Source of the DNA: Nannochloris sp. 'desiccata'
Lineage: Eukaryota > Chlorophyta > Trebouxiophyceae > Chlorellales > Chlorellaceae
Direction of reading: 5' to 3'
Assembly: GCA_019044685.2 (NCBI GenBank)
Contig: JAGTXX020000011.1
Coordinates: 124,001 to 188,000 of the forward strand
DNA length: 64,000 nt
Part shown: positions 50,101 through 61,038 of the stretch, in pieces
How positions within the stretch are numbered: the first letter of the stretch is position 1
Layout of the letters: the number at the start of each line of letters is the position of its first letter
Notes under the pieces: model-generated
Told to the model about the DNA's origin: nothing
Seen by the model: the letters and a program-made list of their open reading frames with translations, nothing else
Databases searched by the model: none
Program-made: the position numbers and the translations under genes

Positions 50101-51392
50101 ACGGGCGGAGGATTTAAAAATGCATTTGAAGAGTACACGTCGAGCAATAAGGGCATGTATGGCATGTCCTGCGAGGGACATATGAACAATTTTAGCCCAG
50201 CTGGTAGATACCTGCTGGATGGGACGCTGGACCGCCGTGTAGTTGGGTTTGAAAACAAAGAATTAAATTTTACATATCTCGATGTTGTAATGGCATTGAT
50301 GCTTGCAATAAACAAGCTTAGAATGAAGGAAACAACGAAAAGAAGCGGCAAAAGAAACCTATGAAGAAGTGGTAATGGCACTGACAATGCTGCAAATTGC
50401 TCTGCCTGCTTTCTACTCGGCGCTCGTCACTCAACAAGTGATGCACATTGCTCAAGAGCTGCCATCTTCTTTCTACGCTGTCTTTGGCTTGGAAATGCTG
50501 ATGAGAACCATTCGTAACAAGATGCACAACCAAAATCCTGCTCAAAGAGACGCAAACATCAACAACAACATGATAAGGAGCCGCGGAATGTTTGTGAGAG
50601 CATTGGTCGGGGAAGAGTCTGGTGAGGGAGGGATCAGTGGAGCTTATGAACGCTTATGTAGCGCGAAAATGGAACTTCCAGCTGCTACAGAATATGCTAG
50701 GTCAGGTGGCATTGCTATAACAATAAAATTGTTCAAGAAAAAGAACAGTATCTCTCTCGACCCTGCTACCGTCACCAGCTTGTGACAGTATTACGTTGGT
50801 CTCGGCGGGCCATTAACAGAAATGTACGAGGCGTTCCTGGAAAGCAACCCTGGTGAAAATGGAATTACCGCCGAGATTGGACTGGACGCCAAAGAGAGGG
50901 CAAGAAACAGGTTTGAAACGTTGGGCGAGGGCGCAACCACAATACCAAGATCAACACCATTACCTTTATGTAGAGGACACCGCTGAGAGGCTCAATCGCT
51001 GCCAAATTGGACCTTTGGCGCTCAGATACGGCAGACTGGAAGAGAAAATGTCGCGGAGCATGTCGTATTTTCTGGCGGAGGTGGCGGGGGGAAAGGTCAG
51101 AGTTTGTAGAGCAGCTGGTTTCATTTATCACCGGCCACCAGGCGTGGCAAAGGACGTTGAAGAGTACAAAGACTATATTATATTCGTTCTACCTGAATGG
51201 CTGTATTCTGCGTATCCTTTAATGACAATAAAGTCACAACTGCCCGTGGTGGTGATGCCGGATGAGCCAGCTGGAACTTTTTTCAATTCTAAACGTCAAA
51301 CAAGACGGATGACGATGCCAGCTCCGGTGTATTGCAGAGAGTATGGCCTGTTTCGTGCATTCGCCCCACTCCAATATGTGTTCAGTTGCTAG
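47172..51392 (+). pseudogene. Decayed transposon-type gene, frame-broken ORF chain
   Basis: Overlapping plus-strand ORFs follow each other for 4.2 kb in changing frames. The first exon (47172 to about 47440, donor GTAAGC) has a Cys cluster CGCCCRKC. It is followed by an intron to about 47580 and then TAG at 47617-47619. Further lesions are a frame change near 48045, TGA at 48467-48469, another frame change near 50015 in a T-run, one near 50350, and TGA near 50783. Protein-like segments include CAECNKSGH-type zinc ribbons, KCACFLCKF and a block like LQIALPAFYSALVTQQVMHI. That block recalls the DUF4218 region of CACTA/TNP2 transposase genes. This family hint is tentative. Too many lesions are present for a working gene. 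Confidence 0.6.
49043..49060. repeat. Perfect 18-bp palindrome
   Basis: GTACTTGTTAACAAGTAC reads the same on both strands and follows a run of A. It lies in an intron-like gap of the decayed gene. Confidence 0.85.
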
Positions 51393-51628
51393 GGATTGCT
51401 TGAGGAAGTTGTAGACTATAATGTAGTTACCCCAGCTTCCTTTTCCCGTTTTGCAGTTCAAACGGTTTTGCTGCAGCGCTCCGGAGACTTTTGAGCCTTT
51501 GAAACATCGTTAACTTGTCTTTCAAACCTCTAAATTGAAATTTTGAGACTTGTAAAATTTAACTGCTTGCAATAGAAAATTCAGTTCCGCATCAGAGGCA
51601 TCATCATAAAGCAAAGTGATCTCGCATC

Positions 51629-52879
51629 ATGAATCATGTGCATCGCATACCAAGCCCTACTGCACCTTTTACCGCCCCGCCTCCGTTGAAGAAATGCAGC
51701 CCTAGAAATTCAATATCACCAGCACGCTCGCAGCCTCCTGAAGTAGAGCTTGCAGTCCCAGTTGAAGAGTTAGCCTCGACTTCCGTCATTTTCGCCGTTG
51801 CAGGTGCTCCTGGTCACGACCTCCTAGGCCATGCAGAGTGCGCAGCTCGCGTTCCAGCAATCCTTGAAGCTCTCGAATCCCACGGTATTAATCAAAATAT
51901 CCGCGTTCTACAACTCCCTGACTGGTACCTAGCAAGTCCCGAAGAGATTGCGCCAGTTCACATACCCAAGTATATTGCCGCCCTAGAACGAACTAGCGAA
52001 AATGCCCGAGACGTAGCAAATGTGATAGTAGACCCTGCACCGACCTATGTCACGCAAACTACCTACAGAGATGCTTTAAATGCAGCAGGCGCGGCAATGA
52101 GCCTCGTGGACCACGTAGTGGCTGCCTCTCTTCAACAACAACAAGATAAAGGCGATAATGCAGTACTAGAGGTGCCAATAGGGTTTTCTATTTGTCGACC
52201 ACCTGGACATCACGCTGTCCCTACCAACGGCATGGGTTTCTGCCTACTCAACAACGCTGCCGTCGCTGTAAAACACGCGCAACAAGTCCACGGATTAAAG
52301 AAAGTAGCTGTGTACGATTTTGATGTGCACCATGGCAACGGAACAGAAGACGTGTTTACTTCAGACCCTTCAGTTTTGTTTATTTCTACACACCAATCGG
52401 GTAGTTACCCCAATACAGGGAAAGCGGAATTCGTGGGTAAAGATGATGGGGAAGGTACCAGTATAAATATCCCATTGCCTGGAGATGCCGGGCACTTGGC
52501 AGCGTTGTCAGCCTTTGATGAACTAGTTGGCCCTGCTTTGAAACGATTCAATCCTGAAATGATCATCTGTTCGGCGGGATTTGACGCCCATTGGGATGAT
52601 CAACTCGCTGGCTTGCAATTTCGTAGTGGCACATATCATACCTTGGCTACAAAAATTAAGGCACTGGCACACGAGATTGAGAGTTGTGGGGGGAGGGTTG
52701 TTTTTTTATTAGAAGGTGGTTATAATTTGAGAGCGCTTGGTGAATCCGTGGCAAGTACGTTTAACGGTATACTAGGTGATAAAGTTATTGATAGTATAGA
52801 TCCTTCTTTATTGAGAGATGAGCCGTTGGAAAAGGTGAAAGCGGTGTTGCTAGAAAGTAGAAGAATTCACGGTCTTTAG
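51629..52879 (+). CDS. Class II-type histone deacetylase family protein (HDA14-like)
   Basis: Single exon, 416 residues. The enzyme removes acetyl groups from lysines in a zinc-dependent reaction. The active-site blocks are RPPGHHAVPTNGMGFCLLNN (His-His pair) and VAVYDFDVHHGNGTEDVF (Asp and His ligands). The second Asp ligand is in SAGFDAHWDDQLAGL, and LEGGYNLRALGESV is the Tyr-loop region. All key residues are present. The N-terminal 55 residues (PLKKCSPRNSISPARSQPP) are basic and Ser/Pro-rich, possibly a transit peptide like that of plastid HDA14. This target is inference, and a nuclear or cytosolic location is not excluded. No other domain is present. Confidence 0.93.
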   Translation: MNHVHRIPSPTAPFTAPPPLKKCSPRNSISPARSQPPEVELAVPVEELASTSVIFAVAGAPGHDLLGHAECAARVPAILEALESHGINQNIRVLQLPDWYLASPEEIAPVHIPKYIAALERTSENARDVANVIVDPAPTYVTQTTYRDALNAAGAAMSLVDHVVAASLQQQQDKGDNAVLEVPIGFSICRPPGHHAVPTNGMGFCLLNNAAVAVKHAQQVHGLKKVAVYDFDVHHGNGTEDVFTSDPSVLFISTHQSGSYPNTGKAEFVGKDDGEGTSINIPLPGDAGHLAALSAFDELVGPALKRFNPEMIICSAGFDAHWDDQLAGLQFRSGTYHTLATKIKALAHEIESCGGRVVFLLEGGYNLRALGESVASTFNGILGDKVIDSIDPSLLRDEPLEKVKAVLLESRRIHGL

Positions 52880-53027
52880 GGACACGTAGTATCTATGATG
52901 TGTACTAAATATTTAAACTAGAGGATTACAACGCGCTGGGTTCATTATGTGGCACTTGAAAACAGCTAGAAAAACAAAAAAAAAACAAAAAAAAACCAAT
53001 CTACTTTTCTGTCTCGCTCTCTAAACA

Positions 53028-54408
53028 TTATTTGGTCACTTCATGCACCGCCTCGGCCACGCGTTGAACATTTTTACTATTTACGCCAGCCATAGAGATC
53101 CTTCCGTTTCTTGTCAGATAGATGGAATACTCCCCTGTCATTCTATCCACCTGCTCTGGCGTCAACCCTAAAAACGCAAACATGCCGATTTGGTCTGTAA
53201 TATGCTTCCAACTGTGCTTACTCCCAAGATTTTCGATAGCGCTCCTCAAACTCGATCGCATATCGATAATTCTGTTTGCCATTCCAGCGACTTCAGTATA
53301 CCATTTGGATTTCAAATCTGGGTCTGATAAGATGGTATGCACAACTTGAGCCCCGTGTAAGGGGGGGTTTGAGTAAATTGGACGTGCGATTGTTTTTAAT
53401 TGAGATTCAACGGCAGAGGCTTCGGTGTGATTTTCACAAATTACACTTAACGCACCGACGCGCTGGCCATAGAGCCCAAAATTCTTGGCGAATGATTGGC
53501 AAAGAGCGAGGGTATGGCCATCATTCATAAAAGTACGAACAGCCCCTGCGTCTCTCTCAACGTCACCTGTGGCATAACCTGTAAAAATAAAATAAGAACA
53601 CACACATACAGAAACGCAGAAACAAGTCATTAGTTGTCTATTTTATTATTTTACCGGCAGTAAAGCAATAAATATAAAATCATGACACCCTACCTTGATA
53701 CGCTGAATCAAACAGGGGGAAAAGATTCTTGTCTCTAAATAATTTTGATAGCTCTGACCATTGGTCGGAGCTAGGATCGACACCGGTAGGATTATGAGCA
53801 CACGCATGGAGTAAGACCGCACTCCCAGGAGGAGCCTTGTTCAAGGCGTGGCACATCTTTTCAAAAGCTAGTCCTTTGGTTGCAGGGTCGTAATAAGGGT
53901 ACTGATCGATTTCTATGCCTGCGTCATTCCATATATTCAAGTGATTAGACCATGTAGGGTTTGGGAAGTACATTTTACTGCCTTTAGTTGGGAACCAACG
54001 ATGTTGAAACTCTGCAAAGAGGCGGCAGGCACCTGTTCCAGAGAGCGCTTGAACCACAGCGACTCGGTTTTCTTTGATTGGGGTTGCTGTTTCACCGTAA
54101 GCAAGTTTGATAGACTCCATGCAAAATTCTCTATGTCCTCCGATAGGGAGGTATTCGTTATTCATGTTGCGGGAGATGATAATTTTCTCAGCCTGGCGGA
54201 CAACATCCAAAACAACGGGCTTGCCATCGTCGTCTCGGTAGGCTCCAACGCCGAGGTTGATCTTTTGAGGGTTCTTGTCTGCAATAAATCGCTCTGTTAC
54301 GCCAAGAATTGGGTCCTTGGGTGCTTCATCAACATGTCCAAACCAGCTCATGCATCGAAACTGCTGGAGCTGAGTTACTAGACGGGAGCTTCGCTGGCGG
54401 AGGGCCAT
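53028..54408 (-). CDS. Aspartate aminotransferase, probably mitochondrial
   Basis: Two minus-strand exons, 53694..54408 and 53028..53578, phase 1 through a Gly codon, giving 421 residues. It transfers the amino group between aspartate and 2-oxoglutarate with PLP. The PLP Lys is in SFAKNFGLYGQRVG. Other motifs are LGVGAYRDDDGKPVVLDVV, HACAHNPTGVDPS and FDSAYQGYATGDVERD. These match the mitochondrial type of eukaryotic enzyme. The first ATG is at 54408. The N-terminal 20 residues (ALRQRSSRLVTQLQQFRC) are basic, without acids, and suit a mitochondrial presequence. The longer frame begins with a GTG and is not used. It is divergent from dolichyldiphosphatase, with 188 bp between starts. Confidence 0.95.
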
Positions 54409-54596
54409 AGTCCTTGGATTATCTTTCACGATAATTTAAATCACTAGTGCTATAAAATGGCAGCCGCAATTTAGAAAAGTTTACGCACGTCGACTTGCTC
54501 TATTTCTGCAAGTTTCAAAGAAAATCATGACATGACGATCGCAGAATTGAGTACCTTGAATAAATTGCAAATATTTATTGAAAAAATATATATGCA

Positions 54597-55430
54597 ATGG
54601 AGGTTGCAGGGTCCGTCTGCCTAGCATGTACGAAGCATCGCTCATCTGATGATGTTGCAAAACTCTTTGCTTTTATCTGTTTTACGCCATATATTGTACT
54701 AATCTACATTGCATCAGTAGCACATGCAACCAGGTATGTAATTATCGTAAAATACTTTACAAAATTTCCAGGAAAATGCAGACATTCCACTAACCAAAAT
54801 TTGAACCATCAACCGCTCGCTGCAGAGATGTCACAGCAGCTTTTATAGGACTAGGAGCATTAGTAAATACAGGTAGGATATCAATTCTTATTTTGAAATC
54901 GGTGGCCGTATAACAAAGCAGTAAATGATCAAAAACACAATCAATTACTTGTAGGACTGAGCCTGGCGGTTAAGCACTTTCTTCGGCACCCTCGTCCTCC
55001 TGAGACGTGTGCCTTTATAGGCAAGTGCCACAAGTACGGCATGCCTTCATCACACGCTCAAGTAATGGCATATGCATTTACCACTGGGGTATTAATGCAT
55101 GTGCATAGAAGAAAAAATAGGAAGAACTTCAATTCTTCAGCAACAGAAATGTTTGAATTGTTTGAATTAGTATTTTTGGCGGGGTTGTCAGTATTGGTAG
55201 GCATCGCTAGAGTTTATCTAGGCTACCATAGTGTAGATCAAGTCCTTGCCGGCGTGGCATTAGGCAGTGGGTTCTCTGCATTCTGGTTTTGCTTAATAGC
55301 GATGGTTCACAGTACAGGACTGGCGAGGGCAATTCAAAGTTTAATTTCTCCTTTGCTACATTTGAGAAATGACTGGGAACAGGGCTATGTACATGGCCGG
55401 CAAGGGAATGCATCTAAGAAGTTAAAATAG
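54597..55430 (+). CDS. Dolichyldiphosphatase (PAP2 superfamily)
   Basis: Three exons, 54597..54733, 54826..54872 and 54955..55430, all in phase, giving 219 residues. The enzyme recycles dolichyl diphosphate to dolichyl phosphate on the luminal side of the ER for N-glycosylation. The PAP2 motifs are intact: K-x6-R-P (KHFLRHPRP), PSSH (YGMPSSHAQVMAYAF) and S/A-R-x5-H-x3-D (ARVYLGYHSVDQ). Several hydrophobic helices span residues 28-170. The short length and the GMPSSHAQ sequence match the CAX4/DOLPP1 group within PAP2 rather than lipid phosphate phosphatases. A Lys-rich C-terminus (KKLK) is compatible with ER retention. Confidence 0.92.
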
Positions 55431-55716
55431 CAATTCTGAATCCTGTAAAGAATGAAATTTTTGCAAGGGGGTGGTTAAGAAGGCGCCGTTGCAGTTGCAG
55501 TTTTTGCGTTCACTGAAAATATCTGAATCAGAAGCAAAGAATGTCTCTTTGATATTTGAAGTTGTCATAATGCCTGTTTTGTATTGAATCAATTGAGTAA
55601 CTGGACCTTGAAACCGAGCTTAAATTGAAAGTTACAGTTTGCCATCGTCCATTTTTGTTGCTGTATTTCATTACTCAATAGCAGTTAAATCTGTATGATC
55701 ATAATGATATTCTAGT

Positions 55717-57024
55717 ATGTCATCAAAACATTCCAAGCCTGGCAGGCTACGCGTTGCCAATGTTGCTGAGGAAGATGCGCACTTGGCTGCATTTTCCGGG
55801 CTGGACAGCCCAGGAAAGCATCCAAGCAGAAAGGAAGGCAGTAAGTAAAGCATACATATGCAAGCAACAGAGTGGATGCATTCCCCTACTGTCCATTGTT
55901 TAGTGTGAAAAAAGAAACTGTAACAGTTACTGTTGTTTGATCAACTTGCTGATCACCCATAACCCGCACCTTTTAAATTTTCTTCCCTCGCAGGTGCTCC
56001 ACGAGCATGGATGTGCCAGGTAGCCGTCGCTATGGCTCAGACAGCCTTTGTTGTGGGCTCAGTATATCTTAAAGGCAGCCTTAATTTAGTAGATGCGTCC
56101 AAAGGAGAGAAATTCAGTCCTCTAGTCTACGCCTTTCTTCGAGAGGTCACTGCTGGCCCTTTATTATACGTCATAGCCTGGTTATCCACCGGAGTAGCTT
56201 ACCCAGCACGTGGAGATATTGGGAGATTCGTTGCTTTAGGCGCATGCATGTTTCTCTCACAATTGTTTTATATCATTGGCATCGAGCTGTCGGGAGTTAT
56301 AGTGGCAACATGTTTTCAACCTGCGATTCCTGTGTTCACAGTTCTACTAGGTATTTTACTACAAATGGAAACTGCAAGTCCACAGAAACTCGTGGGTGTG
56401 ATTTTAGCTGTCTCTGGGGCTGTGTGCATGGTGTTAGGTGGAGTAGCTGGGCCTGCTGGAGGCCAAAACATGACAGAGGCCGCCGCAGCTGCTGCAGGCA
56501 CCCGATTAACGATAGGGAACACGTGTTTATTAGTTAATACGCTAGCTATGGCTAGTTATTATATTCTAGGCAAGAAAATGGTTGCGAAATATAGTCCAGC
56601 GCAAGTTTCTGCGTGGGCATATCTTGTTGCGGCAACCTTGATGGGGTCTGCTGCTTCAATATTCACTGCAGAGCAAGATTGGCATTTTCCCAAAGCTTTA
56701 GTACTTCCATTGGCGTATTGGGTACTTGTATGCTCAGTAGGAGGCTATTATATTGTCACCTGGGCTATGTGTCACCTTCCTGCCTCACAGGTGGCGTCAT
56801 TTCAGTGTTTGCAGCCATTTTTAGGGAGCTTACTGGCATTTTCAGTGCTCCATGAGCAGCCTACGTGGTACGATTTAGGTGCTGTGGGTGTTTTAGCGGG
56901 TCTTATTCTTGTTAGTACTGATAAAAGGGACAGCGAAATGAGATTGATCATGGCCAGGGTGAGGGCAGTTATGGCAAGGACAATTAGTAAGACGTTCTTG
57001 ACTCCAATAAAAGAAGTTAAATAG
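55717..57024 (+). CDS. Drug/metabolite transporter (EamA, WAT1-related type)
   Basis: Two exons, 55717..55840 and 55994..57024, phase 1, giving 384 residues. Ten hydrophobic helices in two EamA repeats fit the DMT superfamily. The first repeat starts near AMAQTAFVVGSVYLKG. The second starts near NTCLLVNTLAMASYYILGKK and ends near LAGLILVSTDKRD. PLLYVIAW and LVGVILAVSGAVCMVLGG are helical motifs typical of the family. The N-terminal 60 residues are hydrophilic. Plant members of this group move auxin, nucleotides or small organic compounds. The substrate here is unknown, and the strength of the call is limited to superfamily level. Confidence 0.88.
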
Positions 57025-57380
57025 TACGATTTAGTTGACTTTTGATATATATATTTGTATTATGTATTGGTGTATTTGATTTTCTGCCCTGCGTATTGCT
57101 GTAGTTGTTAAAAAATAGTTGAGTCTGCAAGGGCGGCGGAATACAGATGTCGGTGTGGTTAAGAGGGTATAGAGCAGGAAACGGGGTATGGGGCGTTTTT
57201 GGAATGGATTAGGATTGGATATTAGATTATGAAAGCAAGGGCATTACCCGTTAATCGTCCAACTAATTAACGGCTCATATATGGTAGCAGACCGAGGTTT
57301 CTTCTCAGGCTTTTGAAGGTGAAAAACCCAAGGCATCCTGCTTCTTGGTTTGCATTAGTAAATTATAGTAAGTGTCAACC
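57025..57380. other. Spacer between transporter and CBM20-SAP genes
   Basis: It joins the transporter 3' end to the upstream region of the next plus-strand gene. The TATATATAT stretch near 57044 lies in the 3' part. No gene or repeat is supported. Confidence 0.5.
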
Positions 57381-58106
57381 ATGCAGGCTGTTCCTATGCG
57401 TGGTGCCCGCATGGGCCAGGTTGTAGCCTTTCAAGGAGAAACAATCCAAACAGGCTGCAAGGCTGCCAATGTCAAGTTTTCTGTTCGCCAAAAGCTCCAG
57501 TTTGGACAACACATTGCCGTTGTTGGTTCGAACAAAGTTTTAGGTCAATGGAACCCTCATGATTCTCTTGCTCTCAGATGGAATGAGGGTGATCTATGGA
57601 CTGCAGAAGCAAAAATTGAAATTGAAGACCCATTTGAGTTGAAGTTTGTGATTGTAGAACCCAAAGATGTAGTCAAGTGGCAATCCGGTGATAACGTCGT
57701 CCTCTCCGTCCCAGAAGACGCTTCAGAAGTACTGGTGGAAGCCGCTTCTTGGGAATCATCTGAAATTGTGATCAAACCGGTGGTCAAGGCAGAAGCTAAG
57801 GTTCAAACCCAGGTAGCAGAGAAAGTTCCTGAGAAGAAGGAGAACGTTATTTCATCCTCTGCTACCCCTGACGTTGCCAGGTCCAATATTATGAGAAAGG
57901 CTTCTACCGCAACTGCCACCTCCACCTCGTCTACTAAAGCCACTGCCTCTACCCTTTCCTCAACTGCTACCCCCCAGTTGTCCATTGTAGAAATCGAGAA
58001 AATGACTATACCCAAGATTAAAGAAATTATGGTCAAAATGGGTCTTGAAACAACTGGAAAGAAATCAGATTTAATTGCTCGCGTCCGATCTTATATGCAG
58101 ACTTGA
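57381..58106 (+). CDS. Starch-binding CBM20 protein with C-terminal SAP domain
   Basis: Single exon, 241 residues. The start is the ATG at 57381, since the longer frame begins at GTG. After a short leader (MQAVPMRGARMGQVV), a CBM20 fold covers about residues 27-125. Its signature is VVGSNKVLGQWNPHDSLALRW, with Trp positions used in starch binding, then ELKFVIVEP and a second Trp (VVKWQSGDNVV). A Ser/Thr/Ala-rich linker follows (TATATSTSSTKATASTLSST). The last 40 residues match a SAP motif (MTIPKIKEIMVKMGLETTGK, then KSDLIARVRSYM). SAP domains bind DNA or scaffold RNA-processing and chromatin proteins. The two modules together are unexpected. No catalytic domain is present. Plastid targeting is possible but unsure. 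Confidence 0.85.
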   Translation: MQAVPMRGARMGQVVAFQGETIQTGCKAANVKFSVRQKLQFGQHIAVVGSNKVLGQWNPHDSLALRWNEGDLWTAEAKIEIEDPFELKFVIVEPKDVVKWQSGDNVVLSVPEDASEVLVEAASWESSEIVIKPVVKAEAKVQTQVAEKVPEKKENVISSSATPDVARSNIMRKASTATATSTSSTKATASTLSSTATPQLSIVEIEKMTIPKIKEIMVKMGLETTGKKSDLIARVRSYMQT

Positions 58107-58355
58107 GCTTTTTTCTTTATTCCTCTTTATTCTGTGCAAGAGAAGATAATTATCTTACGCTGCAGATCAGAATGCTGTGCACATGATTGTACTATTCAAG
58201 GATGCTGATCTATCTTAAATCAAATGAATCATTTTAAAAAGAAGTTTGGACTTTGCCCCCCTGGCCTATTGTTGTCCCTTCTCACCTAATCAGCTACGAT
58301 TGTAACATTGAACTATATTATATTGGTATTATTTGCTGGTACATTCAAAATAATG

Positions 58356-59891
58356 TTAAACTTCATTATTAAGGATAGCAAAATGCAATTTCTTCATCAT
58401 TTCGACCATAAAATAAATATTGTGGACGCTCAACAGCGTCGCTGCAATCGGTTCATTAGCTTTCACTAGATGATGCAAATACGCTAAAGAGTACGTTGTA
58501 CACGTAGGACAAGAGCAGTTATCTACTGGTGTACGGTGTGCAGATTTGTGATCGCCAGCTGCGACCCGTAAATTGCCAATTTCAGTCAACATTGCACCGT
58601 GGCGGCCAACTCTCGTGGCATGGCAGGAGTCAAAAGTATCACAGCCTAGAGTAGCTAATCTAGTAATATTAATTGGATCTGCTATTCCTAGAACATGGAC
58701 AGGTCTATCTCTAGGTAGCCAACCCATCACGTTTTGCATTATCTCAAAAAGCTCCTCTGATGTTTTACCCAAGGAGCCACCCACTGCAAATCCATCAAAG
58801 GGCAAAGAAGAGATGTACCTTGAACTGGCCTTTCTTAGCTCCGTTGACGATCCTCCGTGAATTATTCCGTAGCAGGCTTGTTCACGAGGTTCTTTGATAT
58901 GGTGTAAGAGACTTCGAGCTTCCCACCGGTGGCTTCTAGCAACACTCGCAGCTAAGATGTCCTCTGAAATGTGATACGGCGGTAATTCATCTAGTGGTAA
59001 AATTATATCTGCTGCCAGAGATTTCTGTGCTGAAATTGAGCTTTCTGGGGATAATAGCATTGGTGTCCCGTCCCTGTAACTCCTAAAAGTGATACCCTCT
59101 TCAGATATTTTCAAAACTAAATTGCCGTCTCTGGTCCGCTTTTCAGAAGAAGGACTGCTTTTTCTTTTTAATGAGGAGTGAAGTTCCTGGTGAACAGTAC
59201 CATACGCTAGAGAGAATGCTTGAAAACCACCACTATCTGTAATTAATGGCCGGTCTCTTCTGCGAGACATGAAGCTATGCAGCCCTCCTGCTTGCTCCAC
59301 CGTCTCTGACCCCGGATGGAGCATCAAGTGATATGTATTGCAAAACATGAGCTCGACACCCAGAGAATCTGCTACAGTGGTGTCAACTGCTTTTAGTGCT
59401 GCGTTTGTAGCAACAGGGACGTAGCCAGGGGTTGTGATGGTTCCATGGGGCGTTTCTATTTTGCAGACACGAGCAGAGGAACGGGTTGATTGATGAGTTA
59501 CTGAAAATCTGAATTGATCCTGGCCCTGGTAGGAAGTGAATGCACTTGGAGGGAGTGGTAATGAGAAAGGGTCTACGTGTATTGTTCGTTGTTTCTTTCT
59601 TTTCTTCTTCTTCTTGTTCTCTTCGGGTTGTCCTGACACAGTGGCAGCAACGGCCGTGGCGGAGGTGTTTTGGTCTGTTGGGGAGGTTGGCTCTCCAATG
59701 CTGCTAAATTTACGACCAGATAAAATTGTATCACATTTCAAATGTACTAATCTGCAGAATAACGTAGGTATATTTAGTGTTTGAAGACATGTGATCTAAT
59801 CGCCATTTACTCAATTTCATATGCTGCGAGACAATTACCTTTTAATATCATAAGCAATGCTAGATTTCCGTTTGAATAGTAAGTGTAGCAT
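58356..59891 (-). CDS. TGT: tRNA-guanine(34) transglycosylase, organelle-type leader
   Basis: Two minus-strand exons, 59839..59891 and 58356..59751. The phases match exactly (AG plus A), and exon 1 supplies an ATG that the long exon lacks, giving 482 residues. The enzyme swaps guanine-34 for a queuosine precursor in tRNAs with GUN anticodons. Motifs are TPGYVPVATNAALKA near the start of the catalytic domain, then LITDSGGFQAFSL (first catalytic Asp). The nucleophile is in FDSCHATRVGRHGAML, and the zinc site is CSCPTC with a following His. The leader MLHLLFKRKSSIAYDIKR is basic and without acids. A Lys-rich stretch (NKKKKKRKKQR) precedes the catalytic domain, and an insert of about 30 residues lies inside it. 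Confidence 0.92.
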
Positions 59892-60125
59892 ATTTTTAAT
59901 AAATTTAGGGAGTTTTAATTTCGGAACTAGATGGGCTAATTACTATGTAACTAACTTTAAAAACGTTCTTGCTGCCGAGGCACCCGGGCCGGCGGCGGGG
60001 GGAGGACACCGATTTTGCCCTGCGCTTTCATCTCCTATCGATTATCACAAGTCTGTTTTACAACAAAAAGTAGCAATTGTGAATAAAGTAAATTAATTCA
60101 ACTTGAATCTTATCTTTTTAAGCAA

Positions 60126-61038
60126 TCAATTTTGATGCAAATGACGTGGAAACTGCCGTTGACTGTAGTAAAAATCTAGACTCGCAATCACCGCCAGCCC
60201 TAGAAACACAGGCACAGCCAGCATTCCAGCAAACAATGACACATCACTATACTGTTTCTGGTCTCTTAATTCAAAATACTTCGCTTTTCCTCTTGCAGGA
60301 AGCTTGCCTATTTCTCCATATAGACGACCACACCGAGACACCGGAGAAGCACACCCTGTCCTAGGCTCTACCTTTTTCCAATTACCCATAGCAAACGCAC
60401 TTAAATCTTGTAGAGTATGTCGACCAGAGTATTCTCTGGTTTCTACGCCTGTTATGTGGTAGATCGAAGGGAAATGGCGGACTGAAAAGCGGGTCATTAG
60501 AGCTCGATTCTTGGTGCCGTCAATCTGCACAGAAAAAAAAACATTCAAAAATATTTAGTTAATCAATATGCTTTATAGGTAGAAAAATACGGTGTTTAGC
60601 AATTTCTTCGTGTCTAGAGGATTATTATTACCCAATTAACTCACTTTGCCCACTAGAATGCCACCTGGGCCAAGGTCTGCTGCTAGTCTTTGCCACACAG
60701 GCTCCAAATCTTTACACGCCGGGCACCTGTGAATTAGAAAAGTAACCCAGAAAACCTTAGTGAGTTTTTCAGCATCCGGTGCGTTAACCGTGTAGAATAC
60801 GGTGTTAACTAATCTAGAGACGGGTTTGCTGAGTATCAGAGTTGTATCTTTATTACCAAGGGGCATATATTTCAATCAACCACGGCGGTGATGTTGCCGA
60901 AGAGTTGACATGCTGATCAAAATTTATGTCTGTAAGGTCAAATACTTGACCCAACACTGGTACTGGTGCATTGATGGATGCTGTTGCTATCTGATGCAGT
61001 GTCATGCATACGCTAATGAAAGTGAAACTCCTCCACAT
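60126..61038 (-). CDS. TMX1-like membrane thioredoxin-domain protein
   Basis: Three minus-strand exons, 60857..61038, 60645..60726 and 60126..60524, in phase, giving 220 residues. The product is a protein-disulfide-type oxidoreductase of the ER. A signal peptide (SFTFISVCMTLHQIATAS) precedes one thioredoxin domain. The active site is APWCPACKDL, as in human TMX1. The second cis-Pro region is VRHFPSIYHIT, with YSGRHTLQDLSAF typical of PDI-type domains. A single C-terminal membrane helix (FAGMLAVPVFLGLAVIASLD) completes the TMX layout. Retention signals are not obvious. The assignment to the TMX1 group rests on the CPAC site and topology. Confidence 0.9.
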
